64,000 bases of DNA. It comes from Dromaius novaehollandiae. Lineage: Eukaryota > Chordata > Aves > Casuariiformes > Dromaiidae. Location of the stretch: the NCBI RefSeq assembly GCF_036370855.1, contig NC_088132.1, forward strand, positions 60,178,841 to 60,242,840, in the 5' to 3' direction. The position numbers were made by a program, and so were the translations under genes. Below are positions 38,901 through 51,500 of the stretch, piece by piece; position 1 is the first letter of the stretch, and the number at the start of each line of letters is the position of its first letter. Below the pieces are notes generated by a model. The model saw only the letters and a program-made list of their open reading frames with translations. It was not told where the DNA came from and did not search any database.

Positions 38901-38975
38901 GGGAAGGGAAGGGAAGGGAAGGGAAGGGAAGGGAAGGGAAGGGAAGGGAAGGGAAGGGAAGGGAAGGGAAGGGAA
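38901..38975 (+). repeat. Perfect (GGGAA)15 pentanucleotide array
   Basis: Fifteen uninterrupted GGGAA units run from 38901 to 38975. Every unit supplies a G3 tract separated by two bases, so any four consecutive units meet the usual G-quadruplex pattern. The strand is pure purine and mirror-symmetric, which also favours triplex (H-DNA). Perfect purity suggests recent expansion and length polymorphism. Frames reading through it give periodic low-complexity peptides on both strands and are artefacts. Confidence 0.97.
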
Positions 38976-41900
38976 AAGGTCTTCAAGCAAACAAGCAAAG
39001 ACTAGAAGAGAGATTTAGAGAAAAGGACTGCCTTGAATGTGTCCTTGGCATCCAAATCATGATCTATAAACCACACTTAGTTTAAAGCAACCTCTGCACA
39101 ACTCTCCCTTACTTCCAAATTAGCACCACCAATTTATGGTGAGGGTCGCATCCATGCATTTTTTGGTACGCCAGTATTTCCTGAGATGCCGAAGGTTAAA
39201 ACATAAGTCTGGGTGGTGGACAAAAAAATTATAATAAACATTGTCAGAGCTCTTTGGATAGCTCACTTCCTTTATTACCCTTTCCATCAGCAGGAGCCCT
39301 GGCCAGATTTCAGTGGAGGAAAAGGTTCAGAATTTCTCATGGGAAAAATGTTTTTTCTGACAATATTAAGAAAGAATATGAATATAATAATAATTCAAAT
39401 GTGCACATCAGGGCCAAGCTATTTTACAGCTCTGCAATGATCTCTGAGCAGCGCAGACCCCCTTTTTCAGTTGTGTGAAGCAAACACCTGTGGGGTTTTG
39501 GCACCCTGCTCTGCTGAAGGACGGGAAATTGAAAGACTTCCAAGACTCAAAGCCATGGTCTCATCCTTTCTTTATCACATGCCTCATTCGTGTGTAATGG
39601 TTTTCCAGTTCAATTACTGTTATTTGTTTGGCCATCTTTTGAGTCTCCCAGCCAAGGGAGGTGACAGAGCTCTCACCTACCTCCCCACCCCTGAGCCTCC
39701 TGGAGCCTCTCTCAGTGTTACAAACCTCGGCTGCAGAGCCACTTCGTCCGCAGTGTCCAAAGGTCACGTCAGTGTTCGCCTGGCATACGGAGCCTGTCTT
39801 GGGGCAGTTCTGCAGCACAGCTAGCGCAGGACAGACTATGGAATGGGCTGTTCCAGTCAAGTCAACATGATTCCAGCCTACGCCTTTCTCCTGAGCCTCA
39901 TAAGAAAAATGAGAGGAAGGCATTAGGAGCAAAGACATGCAGAGCAGGTAGATGTCAGACCTGGGGCTGAAATTTGGACGTTCAAAGGTGGAGAGGATCC
40001 TGACTCACACAGAAAGGCAAGGGGAAATAAAAAGAGCTGGAGTGTTGGATAACAAGCTATAAAACTGTATCCTGAGAAAATAGTAGGTGGATTTATAGTA
40101 AAAAGCTTTACTGGCATTTCTACTGTCATTTACCTTTGAACCCCTTTGTAGTATCGTGCTTTAACTGAGAATAGACTCCTGTCTAATAGTATTATATAAC
40201 ATATAATAAAATACACTGATTAGCACTGATGTATCTGCAGCCATGAAACTGTTAGTTTTAAAGGTAGTATTGAGAGAGAATTTGAAGACCAAATTCAGGT
40301 AGGAAGGTTGACTCATGGTTTATATGAGTGCACTTGTCAGCCAAAATTTATCTCCTCTTGTTCAAACTTTGAGAACTGCATATATTAGTCTCCATAGCTC
40401 TATAGCAAAATAGGAGCAACAGGAATAGTGTCAAAACCAAGACTTCCCAGCTTTTTGACAAAATTTGCATAACATTCAAAATGCCTGCAGTGTTCCTGAG
40501 GTAAGTGGTCTGTCAGCATCTGTAATCAAGAGCTGCTGGGAAGAACCAAAGCTCTCTATGCCAGGTTTCCAAAGGTGCTTTGGTGACTGAAGATGCAGAC
40601 AGTACCTAGAAGGGTTTACAAATTTGTCAGTCATGAATTCCTATTGTAAATTAGGATTGAAATCATCCATCTGCTGGGGTGCTTTTAAAATTCAGTGGAG
40701 GTGCTCTCTGTATTTTAAGGCACCAAGGTGAATTTGAAAATCTAGACCTTCCACTGCCTGGTGAGATGCTCAGTTTAGCAGAGCCCTTGGCCAGCACCCA
40801 TGCAGTTCTGCGAATCTCAGACTGCAGATCCAAGCTCAGGCTGCAAAAGATTGCTCAAGAAACCTCCAAGATGACTTAAATTTACCTTTAGTCCTGGCTT
40901 CCAGCTAGCATTCATCTCTTCTTGAAAGTGAGTTCTCACTTCTGCCATGCGTGTAAGACATATGGACATGCTATTTGTTCAGCTTTATCTAGAGCTAGAT
41001 ACTGGTTTGATAATTCCTGTATTAACCACACTGAGAAGCAAAGAAAGTCATTGTTTTTCTTCATAAATGCAAGAGCATAAAGCAAGGTTCATGTTTCTAG
41101 GACAAGCCATTCTAGAAAATAGGAGAACAAAAAGCATGTATGGAAAAATCTTCCCAAATGAATTGGCCTGTGTTTTTCCTATGACCTATTTCTGTCACTG
41201 GATTTTCCCAATATCTTCATAAAGAAACAGACTGTAGCTTGACCAAAAGGCTTAGTATTTCCAGCTAGCTGGTTGTGTTTTGGATTAGCTGACAAGGTTG
41301 CTGGAGATATTTAATGATCATCCTAATCTTTAACCTCAGAGAGATTTAGGTTACACTGTGATGCTGTTCAAGCTGAATGCGTTCCCTTATGTTGATTTTG
41401 ACCCTAGGCCAATTCTGAGAATCCTTCAAGTTCGATGAAAAGACACTCATATGTCTTTCTGGAAACACTTCTTATAAATCCCAGAAGAGCTTCCAAAGTA
41501 CAGTCAGTTGGTATTATTTATCCAGATCACTGCATGAAGCCACACTTTTTATCACTTCATCCCTTTAGCCACAAAACTTCAGTTTGTGTATGGTGCTACA
41601 GGAGAGATCTGTTTCTTACTTATTTCCTACAGATCAGCTTGCAGAAGCACCACGAGACCAGCGGTGCTATTACATAGGTATTATTACTCAAGACAAAAGC
41701 CAAGAGTGATGACCAGTTAAACACCAATGTTGTTCTACTGGAAAAAAGAAATAACAAAAACAAAAACACAGAAACCTTCTGCGTTCATCTTTTGCCAGAT
41801 GATTGCTAATGGGCCCATTTACAGTCATTCTGACTTGTTTTTAACAATATCCTTGCCTGTCCCATTGCAATGAGAGATGTCACATTAAAGAAGCTATATA

Positions 41901-43839
41901 TCAGCAGCCTTACTCTTTGTAAACTTTGGAATTGTTAATGACTTTACGGCACATTGTTTCATTAATGAGTCACAGCAAGTTACATATGTATTGCATCCTT
42001 CCCTCTGCATTCACCTTTTTGGAAAGGAACCACTGTTTAGGAGAGCAAGTCTTAAACTGTGGGCAATAAATATCAACTGCCTTGAGGAGAGCTCGCTGGT
42101 CATATCATCCTGGCTCTCCTCCCCGTCTCCAGCTGCTAAAATCACATTAAAAAATAGCTACAACTCACAAAACTTTTCCCAGTATTATTTTGTCCTTTAA
42201 GCCATTGACACCATTCCCAGAGGAGTATTAGTTGAGCACAGAAGAAATAGGAGCAGTTTTGTGGCAAGATGAAAGTGCTCCTATGAAAAGTGGTAGCAAC
42301 CTTGGAAGCCAAGCAGAAAGCTAAGTCTCGAACTGCTCAGTGGTCTGACTCTACTCAAGTCAGTTTGAGGTTTTCAATTCAGGGTATCTAAGATTTCGTT
42401 TCTCACCTCTTATCATTGCTTCAGGATACTTCTTGCTAGTCTAGTAAGTGCTAGGCACCTTAAAGTTTGGCTTATAGTTCTTCGTGCTAGACAACCAGTC
42501 TCCAGCATGATCCCTGCCTCCTTGCATCCCAATAAAATGTAGGGACATGAGAAGGGGACCCAAAACACCTATCCCAGTATGAAGGGAGCTGCCTTGCTCC
42601 CATAGCTGCCCAAAGCTGACCAACAGACCTAATCCCATCATGCATTGCTGTCTAGTGTCTGGACCTGTCTGGATCTACACCCCCAAACCCTGCCTGGAAG
42701 TGACCTGTCTACAATGGTCCTTTCAAAGCATTTTCTATAAATGAATGGTGGTCTCCTGTTAGATGACAGAAAACAGAAGACCAGTTCCTACCTCGGCCTA
42801 GGGAGTACCAACATAGACCTTCCACCTACTCCAATAACCAAGCCACAAGCTTTTCTTCTTTTTGTGTGGAAATTGTCCCACTGTCTATAAAATAGGACAA
42901 AACTCATCAGCCCAGAAAGAGATCAGGTCTGCAAATTCTACTTTATAGTAGTTAGGGTCACTCATCTGTAGGGTGATGACCCATCATTGCCTCACTACTT
43001 CACCTAGTAATTCAATTTAAGATATATAAACAATTTTGGGAGCAGATTCAGGACCCTAAGTGTCTCCCCTCCCATCTGATAGCCATACCCTCTTCCTCTT
43101 ATACAGCACCCTCCATCACGCCTCTATTGTGTTCTTGAATAAGTAGCTATTGTAACGCTTTTTTTTATGAGAACATTAATCCCTTTGATGCAAGCTAGGT
43201 GTGCCCTGGGAACACCTTTCAGTTTGAGCTGTGCTGTTTGCAAAGACATCTAGTTCTTCTTTCCAACAGGCTTCAATATGAGTTAGGTTTTAAATTACTC
43301 TGCCCTGCCAAAATTGGAGTGCTTTGGGAATGAAAAGAAGAAAACACAAGGCATCTAGAAAATTTTTTATTTAAAAGTGAGATACCAGTGGAGTTCAAGT
43401 GACTATTGCATTTCAAGATGTTTTGGAATTATGTGTCTAAATTCTGCTTAAGTCCCAGTTAAAGTGCCTAAGGCTATGTCTGGATGTAGCCACTAGGACC
43501 CTGGGAAAATGTATTGGTGTCAGCCTTGATGTGTGTGGATACTGGGCATCTCTGTGATTAGACAGCAAACTGATGGGTTTAGAGAATCCTTTAAAAAGAA
43601 GTTTCATTGCCCACTGTGACAGGTAGATAGGAACTGACAAATGAGTCTTTTTGTGGATCTAAAATTTCCCTGTCTACAGTTCAAAACCCTTACGGCTTAT
43701 CAATTACAGCACCCACATAAAAAAAAGTCCCACAGCAAACATCTAACATGCTCTGTTCACAAGACTATTACTGCTAGTACAGCTGCAATTTTGTTAATTG
43801 CTTCAAAATAGTAGTAGTATACAATTACATGTATGAATG
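38976..43839. other. AT-rich unique non-coding DNA
   Basis: No supported gene. Frames near 39471-39938 on both strands overlap and carry no recognisable domain. No CR1, LTR or RNA gene seen. Confidence 0.6.
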
Positions 43840-43880
43840 CATAAATACATATATATATTTATAAACACACACATACACAA
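43840..43880. repeat. TA/CA microsatellite
   Basis: An imperfect TA run ('acatatatatattt') is followed by an ACAC-type run. Simple repeat in AT-rich DNA. Confidence 0.8.
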
Positions 43881-46800
43881 GCACTTTCAGATGAAGACTT
43901 CAAAATACTAAAGTGTCATATTGTTCAGTCTGTATCTTGCCATCAGTTAGAAAAAAAAATCAAGTTATAAAATGATGAAAGAATCAAGTCAGATAGATGT
44001 GCCAAATTTTCTTGTAATGTATAATGTCAGAGCTACCAGATATAGGCTGATTCAACATATCTTAAAAGAGCTAAGATTGCAGGGAATTTTTTATTATAAT
44101 ATTATTTTTTCTAGTTCATAGTAATGTTCTGAGTTCATCATTTCAGATATATTCCTGATCATGGTAATAAACGCACTCTAAGCAGCATGTCATTTCCTTT
44201 CTTTTCTTTTTCTGATCTTCACTATACTTCCATTACCTCCATTCCTGCACCTGCTCCATCTGGCAGTCTTGGCCTACTGATAATTCCCACACAGGGTATC
44301 TGTGTTTATAATTGGACAGCACTTAAAATTTCAAAGGCAAACTCTACCTGTTTCAGTATTCTCTTCAGAATATCAATATACACCATGTCTATTGCTTCAC
44401 CAGCAATATAGCATGCCCTCAGATTCCCGAAAGCACCTTAAATTGCCTTGTGTTCTCACACAAGAGTTCCAGTTTCCTGAAAACTTGTGTCAGGCACTGG
44501 TATTCTCCAGGGATACATGCTCAACACCAGTCTCCTGATACTCCTATAGTGCTTTCCTTTCTTGCTTTGCTTTACAGAGAAAAGGGAAAAGCCATTTCCC
44601 TGCCCTGTTATATTGGCATTGTAGATTTGATTGCCAGCTTCATCCATCTGAAATGTTTTACTGCAAGCTTGGAGGTGTGCAGAAAGCACCTGTATCCCAT
44701 TCACCACTATTTATCAAATTGCATAGCTGCATTGCCAAACATTTGGGATGCTGTGGTCCTCTATGTGTAATACCATGAATAACATGGCTTCAATTGAACA
44801 ATTACATCACTGAAGACCTAAAGTATTTTGTATCACCCTTATTTTTCTTGGGCTATGAATAAAGTCCTAAACAAGTTATGATCACCATAAAATGGAAAAA
44901 CCAAAACATTAAAACAAGTCACAAAGGACAGAGTGTTCCAAAATGAAGCCAAAGTCCCAATTACAACCTGAAAGGAACACATAATTTGCACGTACAGAAA
45001 GGCACTCTTGTCCCAAAAATTTGCTGAACACCATAAATACATGGAGCGTCACATGACACTTATAAAATTTTTACTCCAGGCAACCACTGAAAAACCAAGA
45101 TGGCAAAAAATCAAGTACAGTTGCCAGCCACAGGATCTGTAAATTCTCAATTTCCCTCTTTCAGCTTTTCAGAAAAGTGCTGGCTCCACATGCAGACTCT
45201 ATTAACCATTCTCTTTGAGTTTTACACCTGTTCCACTACCATAATATCTACCAGACATTGACTACAGATTTCATTTTATCAAAGAGTTTAGACAAAGAAA
45301 ATAAGTATCTATTCAGCTTTGGCCAGTCAGAGATTACAGACCCTGTTCAACATGTTTCTTTGCCAAGGAGAGCAGGAATGCTTTACTAGGCCATACAGAG
45401 AGTGTGTGATGGATCCCTTTAAAAATCTGATGTGGATAAACTTCATGGAGTCAGCACAAAACCAGCTCCAAGTAAACAAGATAATAATCATACTGCAAGT
45501 TTCTTTTTACTCTAATTAAGGAAGCATTTCTGCATAGTGTGCAACCATCCCAATTCATTAACATCTGTCCAACAGGTCATTGGAGATCCACCACCTGCTT
45601 TGACAAACAGACCATCAAGTTCTCCATAGACGTTTGAGAAAAAAGGACACTTGAACAAGAATGTGAGCAAGTGAGAGAAGTTACAGCTGCAACAGAAAAT
45701 TCTTCATTTTTTAGTAGCATGACTTAGGATCACCTGGTCAGATAAGAGTCCTGATCTTTCCTATCCCCCAGCTTTTTGTCTTTCCAACCATTCAGTTTCC
45801 CACTACCCTTTTTCCATTTCTCCTGTGTAATTTCAGGAGGATTCCCCGCTTACTTAAGACAAATTGGAAATAAAACAGAAATGCATTGTGTGTTTTGGCC
45901 TGCCAATAGACCGGGTTGAGAGACCACCTTTCAGCAGCTCACTCCTCCTGTCCAGCAGAGTCTGATTTTCCCCTCAGTACAGCAGAGCCCACTGGAGCAC
46001 CAGCTGCTTGGACGCCTTCCCGTTACTCCATCCCCAGGTCCTGTTGTCCCCTCTTCCTCTGCACATATCGTATTATTTTTACTAGCTCGTAATAAAGCCT
46101 AGTTTTCTGATACTGCATCTCTCTCTGAGCTTCTTCCAATGTAGCAGCTACCTCTTCTGTGTCCTCTTCCTTATGAAATTACTTTGACATTACTAGGCAC
46201 ATTGGAAGTGCTGACAAGTGTTAGTTGTAGTCATGACTGACCTAGCTGATCTTCTTCCTATATTACAGCAGCTTATAATGAATAAGAAAATTTTCAGCTG
46301 CTCTCCCTAGCCAATAAATAGAAAGCATAGAGAGAAAGAAGAAGAATCAGAGATGCATCCTGCCAGCCTTCCACAGACCCCAAGTAAACACTTAAGAACC
46401 AAAGCAGGACAAGGAGCCACAGCCTGAGCCTTAACAGTGCTCCATCACTTCTAATTACATACTAATTTTGCCCCAGAGATGCTTCACTTTCCTTCTGAGT
46501 GGACAGTATGACTGGAAGATAATCTTCATCACAACCCCCTCTTTAATCACACCTAGACAAGTGCATGTATTTTGTTCCTGGAAAATTTCCCCATAAGCCT
46601 ATTCCTCCAGCACTTAAATATTTTTGTGGTTTTTCTAATAGTACAACAGAAAAAACAACCAAAATAGATAGAGCAAATCTGAGCTAACTTCAAGAAGTCC
46701 AGATGTTTGGAAGGTATCCAAATGTCTAGATTAAAATCACTTTTTGGTCTAGAAATTAATCTGGAAAAACCATGCCAAGAATATTAACAAAGCTAATTTT

Positions 46801-48423
46801 GGTAGCTTTTCTGATTTTATCTCTCTTGGAAATGCTAGAAAACCAGCCTTTGACATTTCCTTTTGGACTCCCACACAAATCAAGGAAGTGGAAAGGCAGA
46901 GGAAATGATAAGTCAATGGTTGGCTTGCTTGAGGCTTGGGAAGAGAGTCTGGGTAATTTATATCTTTGTTCATTTGCTTATCCCTAATTTAGGACTCTTG
47001 TCAAGCTCTAGTCTCTGTCAAAGCACAACTCTTTGTCAGCTTATCTCCCTTACATCTCATGTGACAAGCATTGGTGGGCTGAAGCTTAACATGGGCAATC
47101 AAGCTCTTCGTTTGTCCCCTCAAGTCCCCTCGCTCCACAGATATGTATGTCCCATCTTTGCATCTCTGTGAACAGCAGCTCCAGTCCTGCCTGACACCTC
47201 AGTTGAGAGCACAACTGTCAGCCTGGAGCTGCTACTCCATCCACACATCCGGGGTGCTTCCAGATCTTCCACCCAACCTAAGATACTGGCTAGGTCATCC
47301 CAGCATCCATGGCATGACCTAGCTACATTTGCCAACTCCTCTCTTGTGAGCAGCAACCCCTTTCTCTCCAGTATTACCAAAGGAAGCTTTCAACACTCAC
47401 AATACTGCTGCAAAGATCTTTCCCCAGTTGCTTATCGTGTTAAACCACCCGCTATGGACTACTCCTCGCCTATCAAATCCAGGATAAGTGATCCAGCTCA
47501 GCTTTAAAACCCCTTTTGTTCTACCCCAAATCTCGCTTATCTTTCACTTGCTGACTCCTGCCTCCAGAAGGACATTTTCAAACTCAAACTTCTGCTCCTC
47601 CTTCCGTATTTTACTTCCTGTCAGAAAATTTCACTAAATAAATACCTGTGACATTAATTCATCAGCTTTCTTTGAATCCTGCCTTAAAACTCTACTTTGC
47701 TCTGAAGCCCACGAAAATCTCGGCACTGGCCAGGGTGCCTCTTTGCAGATCCCACTGCCTGTTTCACTGACTGGTCCCCCTAGCATGGTGGAGGGGAAAA
47801 GGAGGCAGCCCCTGTTTTTGGGAGAGGCAGGGCTGGTAGGTGACAACCTGACCCAGGCAAAATACAAAATAAGGGCGCCATCTCCCCTGCTTCTGTGTTT
47901 ATCAAGGGCCAGTGGCGCGGTGGCAGCCTCCCCGCCGGGGCCGGGCTGTGAGCAGGAGGAGGAGGGCAGCAGCCGGGGTAGCCTATGCACCAGCTCTTGC
48001 CACAGGCGGCAAATCATCGCATTTGAAGCTCAGCAGCGGCTAAGCAGTCCCACCACTCAGCTTGGAAAAACACTCAATTTTCCATGAACTCCCTCTTTCT
48101 CCTGGGCTGATTTTTCTACCCAAGTCTTCCTTAAGGGCAGAGAGAGGTCAAAAATACATCTCCAAGAGATTGTTTATGATCTGATCTTAAGTCCACTGGA
48201 ATTTTTCTACTGACCACAGCAGGCTTTTTGCTGGGGACCACAGATAATGTGCTACCTCCTGAGACCCGTAGGAATTTTTGCTCAGAACATGAACATAAAT
48301 CAGCCATGAACATGGCTTCCATGGAGCTAGCCTATGTCTCATTTTCAGTGAGTGGTGCCTGTGTCAGTTCTCCATTAAGAATCTGCAATTTGGGCAAACG
48401 TATGTCACGTGCAAGACACACTT
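43881..48423. other. AT-rich unique non-coding DNA
   Basis: No gene or recognised repeat family. A long polypyrimidine stretch at about 44187-44215 and several short frames are present. A small GC-rich patch at about 47910-47960 has a few CpGs. Confidence 0.6.
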
Positions 48424-48490
48424 AGTATAAATATAGAGTATACATTTTTATATATTTATTTTTGTATATATATATATAAAATTTTATATG
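48424..48490. repeat. AT-rich tract with (TA)n
   Basis: Almost pure A/T sequence including 'gtatatatatatataaaatt'. It is low complexity and probably an unstable, easily melted tract. Confidence 0.8.
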
Positions 48491-49004
48491 CAAGTATAGA
48501 TTTTTTAAAAATTAGAAATTTGTAACATTTTAAAATGTATAAATACAGAGGTTCATATGCTGACATTTTATGCAATCCAAGCCATAGGATGCCAAACCAT
48601 TACCCCATATACCTTTTGAGGGGGAAAAAAGCCTCATGAGCCTCAAGAGCCTCACTTTTAAAAAGCATCCAGTGTCATTACACTGAGAGGATACTCCTTG
48701 CTAAAAGACATGGGGCCACTCAAGCAGGAGTTTTAGGCTTTGTGGAGTCCTTCATGAGCTACTATTGACAAAGCAGTTTGGTGGCAGTTTATAACACTGC
48801 TTATGATGCTTAGAATCACATCTCTGATATGAACATTCGTAATTACGTATTGAGAATATCTTGTTTCTAATCCATCACAGTTTGTGCCTCACAGACATAG
48901 GGATTTCACCCTGAACTCTGTTTTCTAAACTGCCACCTGGGATTTATTTTCTTTATTCTTGGGGCAGATGGTTGCTCTTAGACCCCTGAAGACCTTATGC
49001 AAGC

Positions 49005-49058
49005 TCCCTGCTGATTTCAATGGGAGATCTCCCTGGGCAGAGAGCGCAGGCTTTGATC
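49005..49058 (+). mobile_element. MITE-like sauropsid repeat fragment
   Basis: The phrases 'ctgctgatttcaatgggag', 'ccctgggcagag' and 'gcaggctttgatcc' resemble a repeat pattern I recall from birds and reptiles ('attgacttcaatgggagt', 'tgcaggatttggcc'). It is diverged and its family name is not determined. It supports a sauropsid source. Confidence 0.4.
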
Positions 49059-51394
49059 CCCGGCGAGCAACGTGGAAGTGCAGAATCAATTACAAATTTT
49101 TCCCTTCTGCTTTACTAACCTCTAAACTTCAGGGCTGGAGGTGAGGTGTGGGGGGGAAGTGGCAGCCATCTGCAATAGCTATTGCTTTTCATATCTCAGC
49201 TGCGGCCAAGGCAGCGCGAGTCTGCCCTGGATCACGAGCTCGTAGCTGAGGAATAAATGGTGCCGGGGACACTGCTGGCCGAGGGCTGCCTCGGCTGCTG
49301 CAGCCTGGCAGATTGACTTGAATAAATAGGAGGGAGGAAAAAAAAAAGGCAGCTGTGCAGGTGAGGGAAAAGGGGCTCTTTCTCTGAGCAGGAAAATAAC
49401 ACTTGAATGGCACTGTAGCCCAGGGCTGAACTGATATCTGAATGGGACTCTTGCTTCTGAGACATCCCGTGTGACTTGGGATCAGTCCCAACTTCTCTCC
49501 ACCCAAGTTTTCTATCTTTAAAATGAAGACCATAACATTTCCATTTTCTTACCCCTAAACAGGAGATGAGGAGGAGGGACTTTTGGTAGGGAGGTACTCT
49601 GCAAAACACTCAAAAATATAGATTGATTTCAGTTAATTATTTTGATGGACATATTTTTTCTTGATTGGTAAATGTTTAATTTCAACATCCTCTGAATGAA
49701 CTCTTTAGACTTCACAGCCACCCTTTGTTTAGGAGGTTGTCTAAACTTTCTGTTTTTAAACTGTTAAAGGAAAATAAACAAGAAATATTTTGTGCTGAGG
49801 CAAAGCAAAATGTTTGTTCCACCTGACACGAACTTATTGTCAGCTTTTTGTTTCTATTAGTGTGAAAATCCATCTGCAGACATACCACAAAAGAATTTCT
49901 CTCTTCCCTTTCCTCCAGTGTTTCAGTTAGGCCAACACATTGAAAAGCAAATCTGTGCATAGCACTTCAGGAGCCAACTCCTAAGCCAGGTCTGTATAGT
50001 GCTTTACTATCCAGGACTGCTGTCAAAGCAAAGGTCTCCTGGCTTGTCTGGAAAAATAGATATAAGTAAAATTCACAACAGCAGTAACATAGGCTTCATA
50101 AGTACAGTAAAGTAGAGAGACCATGGCAGACACGGAAAGGCAGTTGCAGATGACAGTACCATAAGAGAATAAAGCTTTCAGACTAATATTTGACATTGGG
50201 GACAGAGAGAAAATCACAGCTTTACAGAGCTAGCAGTAAAAGGCGTAAACTAAAAAACAAGATCATAAAATAGTGGTTCCTCGGTCACCGATAATAAGCA
50301 AAATGGTTTAAAAAAAAGTATAGCTGGTCAATGTTTCCCATTTTAACATTTTAATCTCATTTTAAAATGCTGGATTTTTACACAAACAGATAATCCTTTT
50401 TTGATTACTTTAATGAACTCTGAGCAGATTTAACTTGCACAGCTGTAGGACAGATAAGGGTGGATTATGGCTGGAGAGCTGAGGAGGAGGTACCACAAAG
50501 GGGAAGGGGAAAGGACTGCAGGGAGAGCAGTGACGGGTGATGGGAAATACATGAATTCTTTTTGCATCACTTTTCCCACCTGCAGTTTAAACAGTGTAAT
50601 AAGGCTTCCTCAGAAATTTGGGAAATTATGCTTTCTAATTGCTTATGTAGAAATTGTAAATAACATGCTAACATTTTAAGGTGAAATGCATTAGATAAAT
50701 TTTTGTGTGACAGATGTTTTTGATCCTGAACTCTATTTTTGAAAGATATGGGAAGATGTGAAGACTAATAACCACTGACACTGGAATTCTAGAAGTTCTC
50801 TAGTCTTGGGATTTTTCCTTTTATTTTTTTTTCCTGCAGGGCTAGACCTCTGTTTTGAAACCTCCAAGCTTTTTCCTACCTGTCTTTAAGCTGAGAAGAT
50901 AAGTGTGTGTTTGTGTTTATTTTGGCCTATGGCTATGTAGAAAGGAAATTAAAAGTTTTATTGAAAAAAAAAAATCTCTTTTGTAATAATGCCATTTGTG
51001 GGGATTTATTTTTCCTTTTTAGAGGATAAGCTGATCTATGTTGAGGTGAAGACCCTCTGCTGGAAATGCTTGAAAATGTGCATGGAAAGGCTTTTGTATT
51101 GATTAATTAGCTAAAGATAATGAATAACACCAAGTTTCCCAGCAAGGCACAGGCATGGCTCCCAGTCTCCCCCGGCCCCATCACTACTTAGGACAGCATT
51201 TTTTAAAAGAGATAATTTTGCATTGCTGCACAGTTTGTACTAAGCTAATCTCCTGGGGGTAAATTTGGTTTTGATCACAAAATACTGAATACATAATACA
51301 CGCCTCCGCTGCCCTCCCAAGCCCTACATTTCCTAAGCAAACAAATTTGCTCTTCCTGCAGGGCCTGATCCTGCCACCGGCTGCCCCAGGTGTC
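49059..51394. other. Unique non-coding DNA
   Basis: No supported gene. A retrocopy-like 3' end (ATTAAA then A11) is at 50948-50974 and a strong splice-acceptor-like site ends at 50839 (see findings). A short A9 tract lies near 49340. Confidence 0.55.
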
Positions 51395-51500
51395 CCCAGG
51401 CACCCCGCATGCCCGGGATGCCCGGGGGAAGGCGGCCGCCCGGGCTGCGCGTGCCCAGGGCAGGGCCTGGACACTGCAAGCAGCGGTCGGGAAGGACAGC
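51395..51500. promoter_or_regulatory. CpG-rich patch
   Basis: About a dozen CpGs in roughly 100 bp by eye, including two 'cccggg' sites and 'gaaggcggccgcccgggc'. The longest open frame in the window (214 codons, minus strand, 51184-51828) crosses it, together with frames on the other strand, as expected from GC-driven loss of stop codons. Regulatory function is inference. Confidence 0.3.

Noticed and set aside
38901-38975. Regular repeat that might suggest a CRISPR array
   Set aside because: It is a pure pentanucleotide microsatellite with no spacers, in vertebrate DNA.
38780-39018. Frames reading a periodic Gly-Arg-Glu-Gly-Lys or Phe-Pro-Ser-Leu-Pro peptide
   Set aside because: They are translations of the GGGAA array, not genes.
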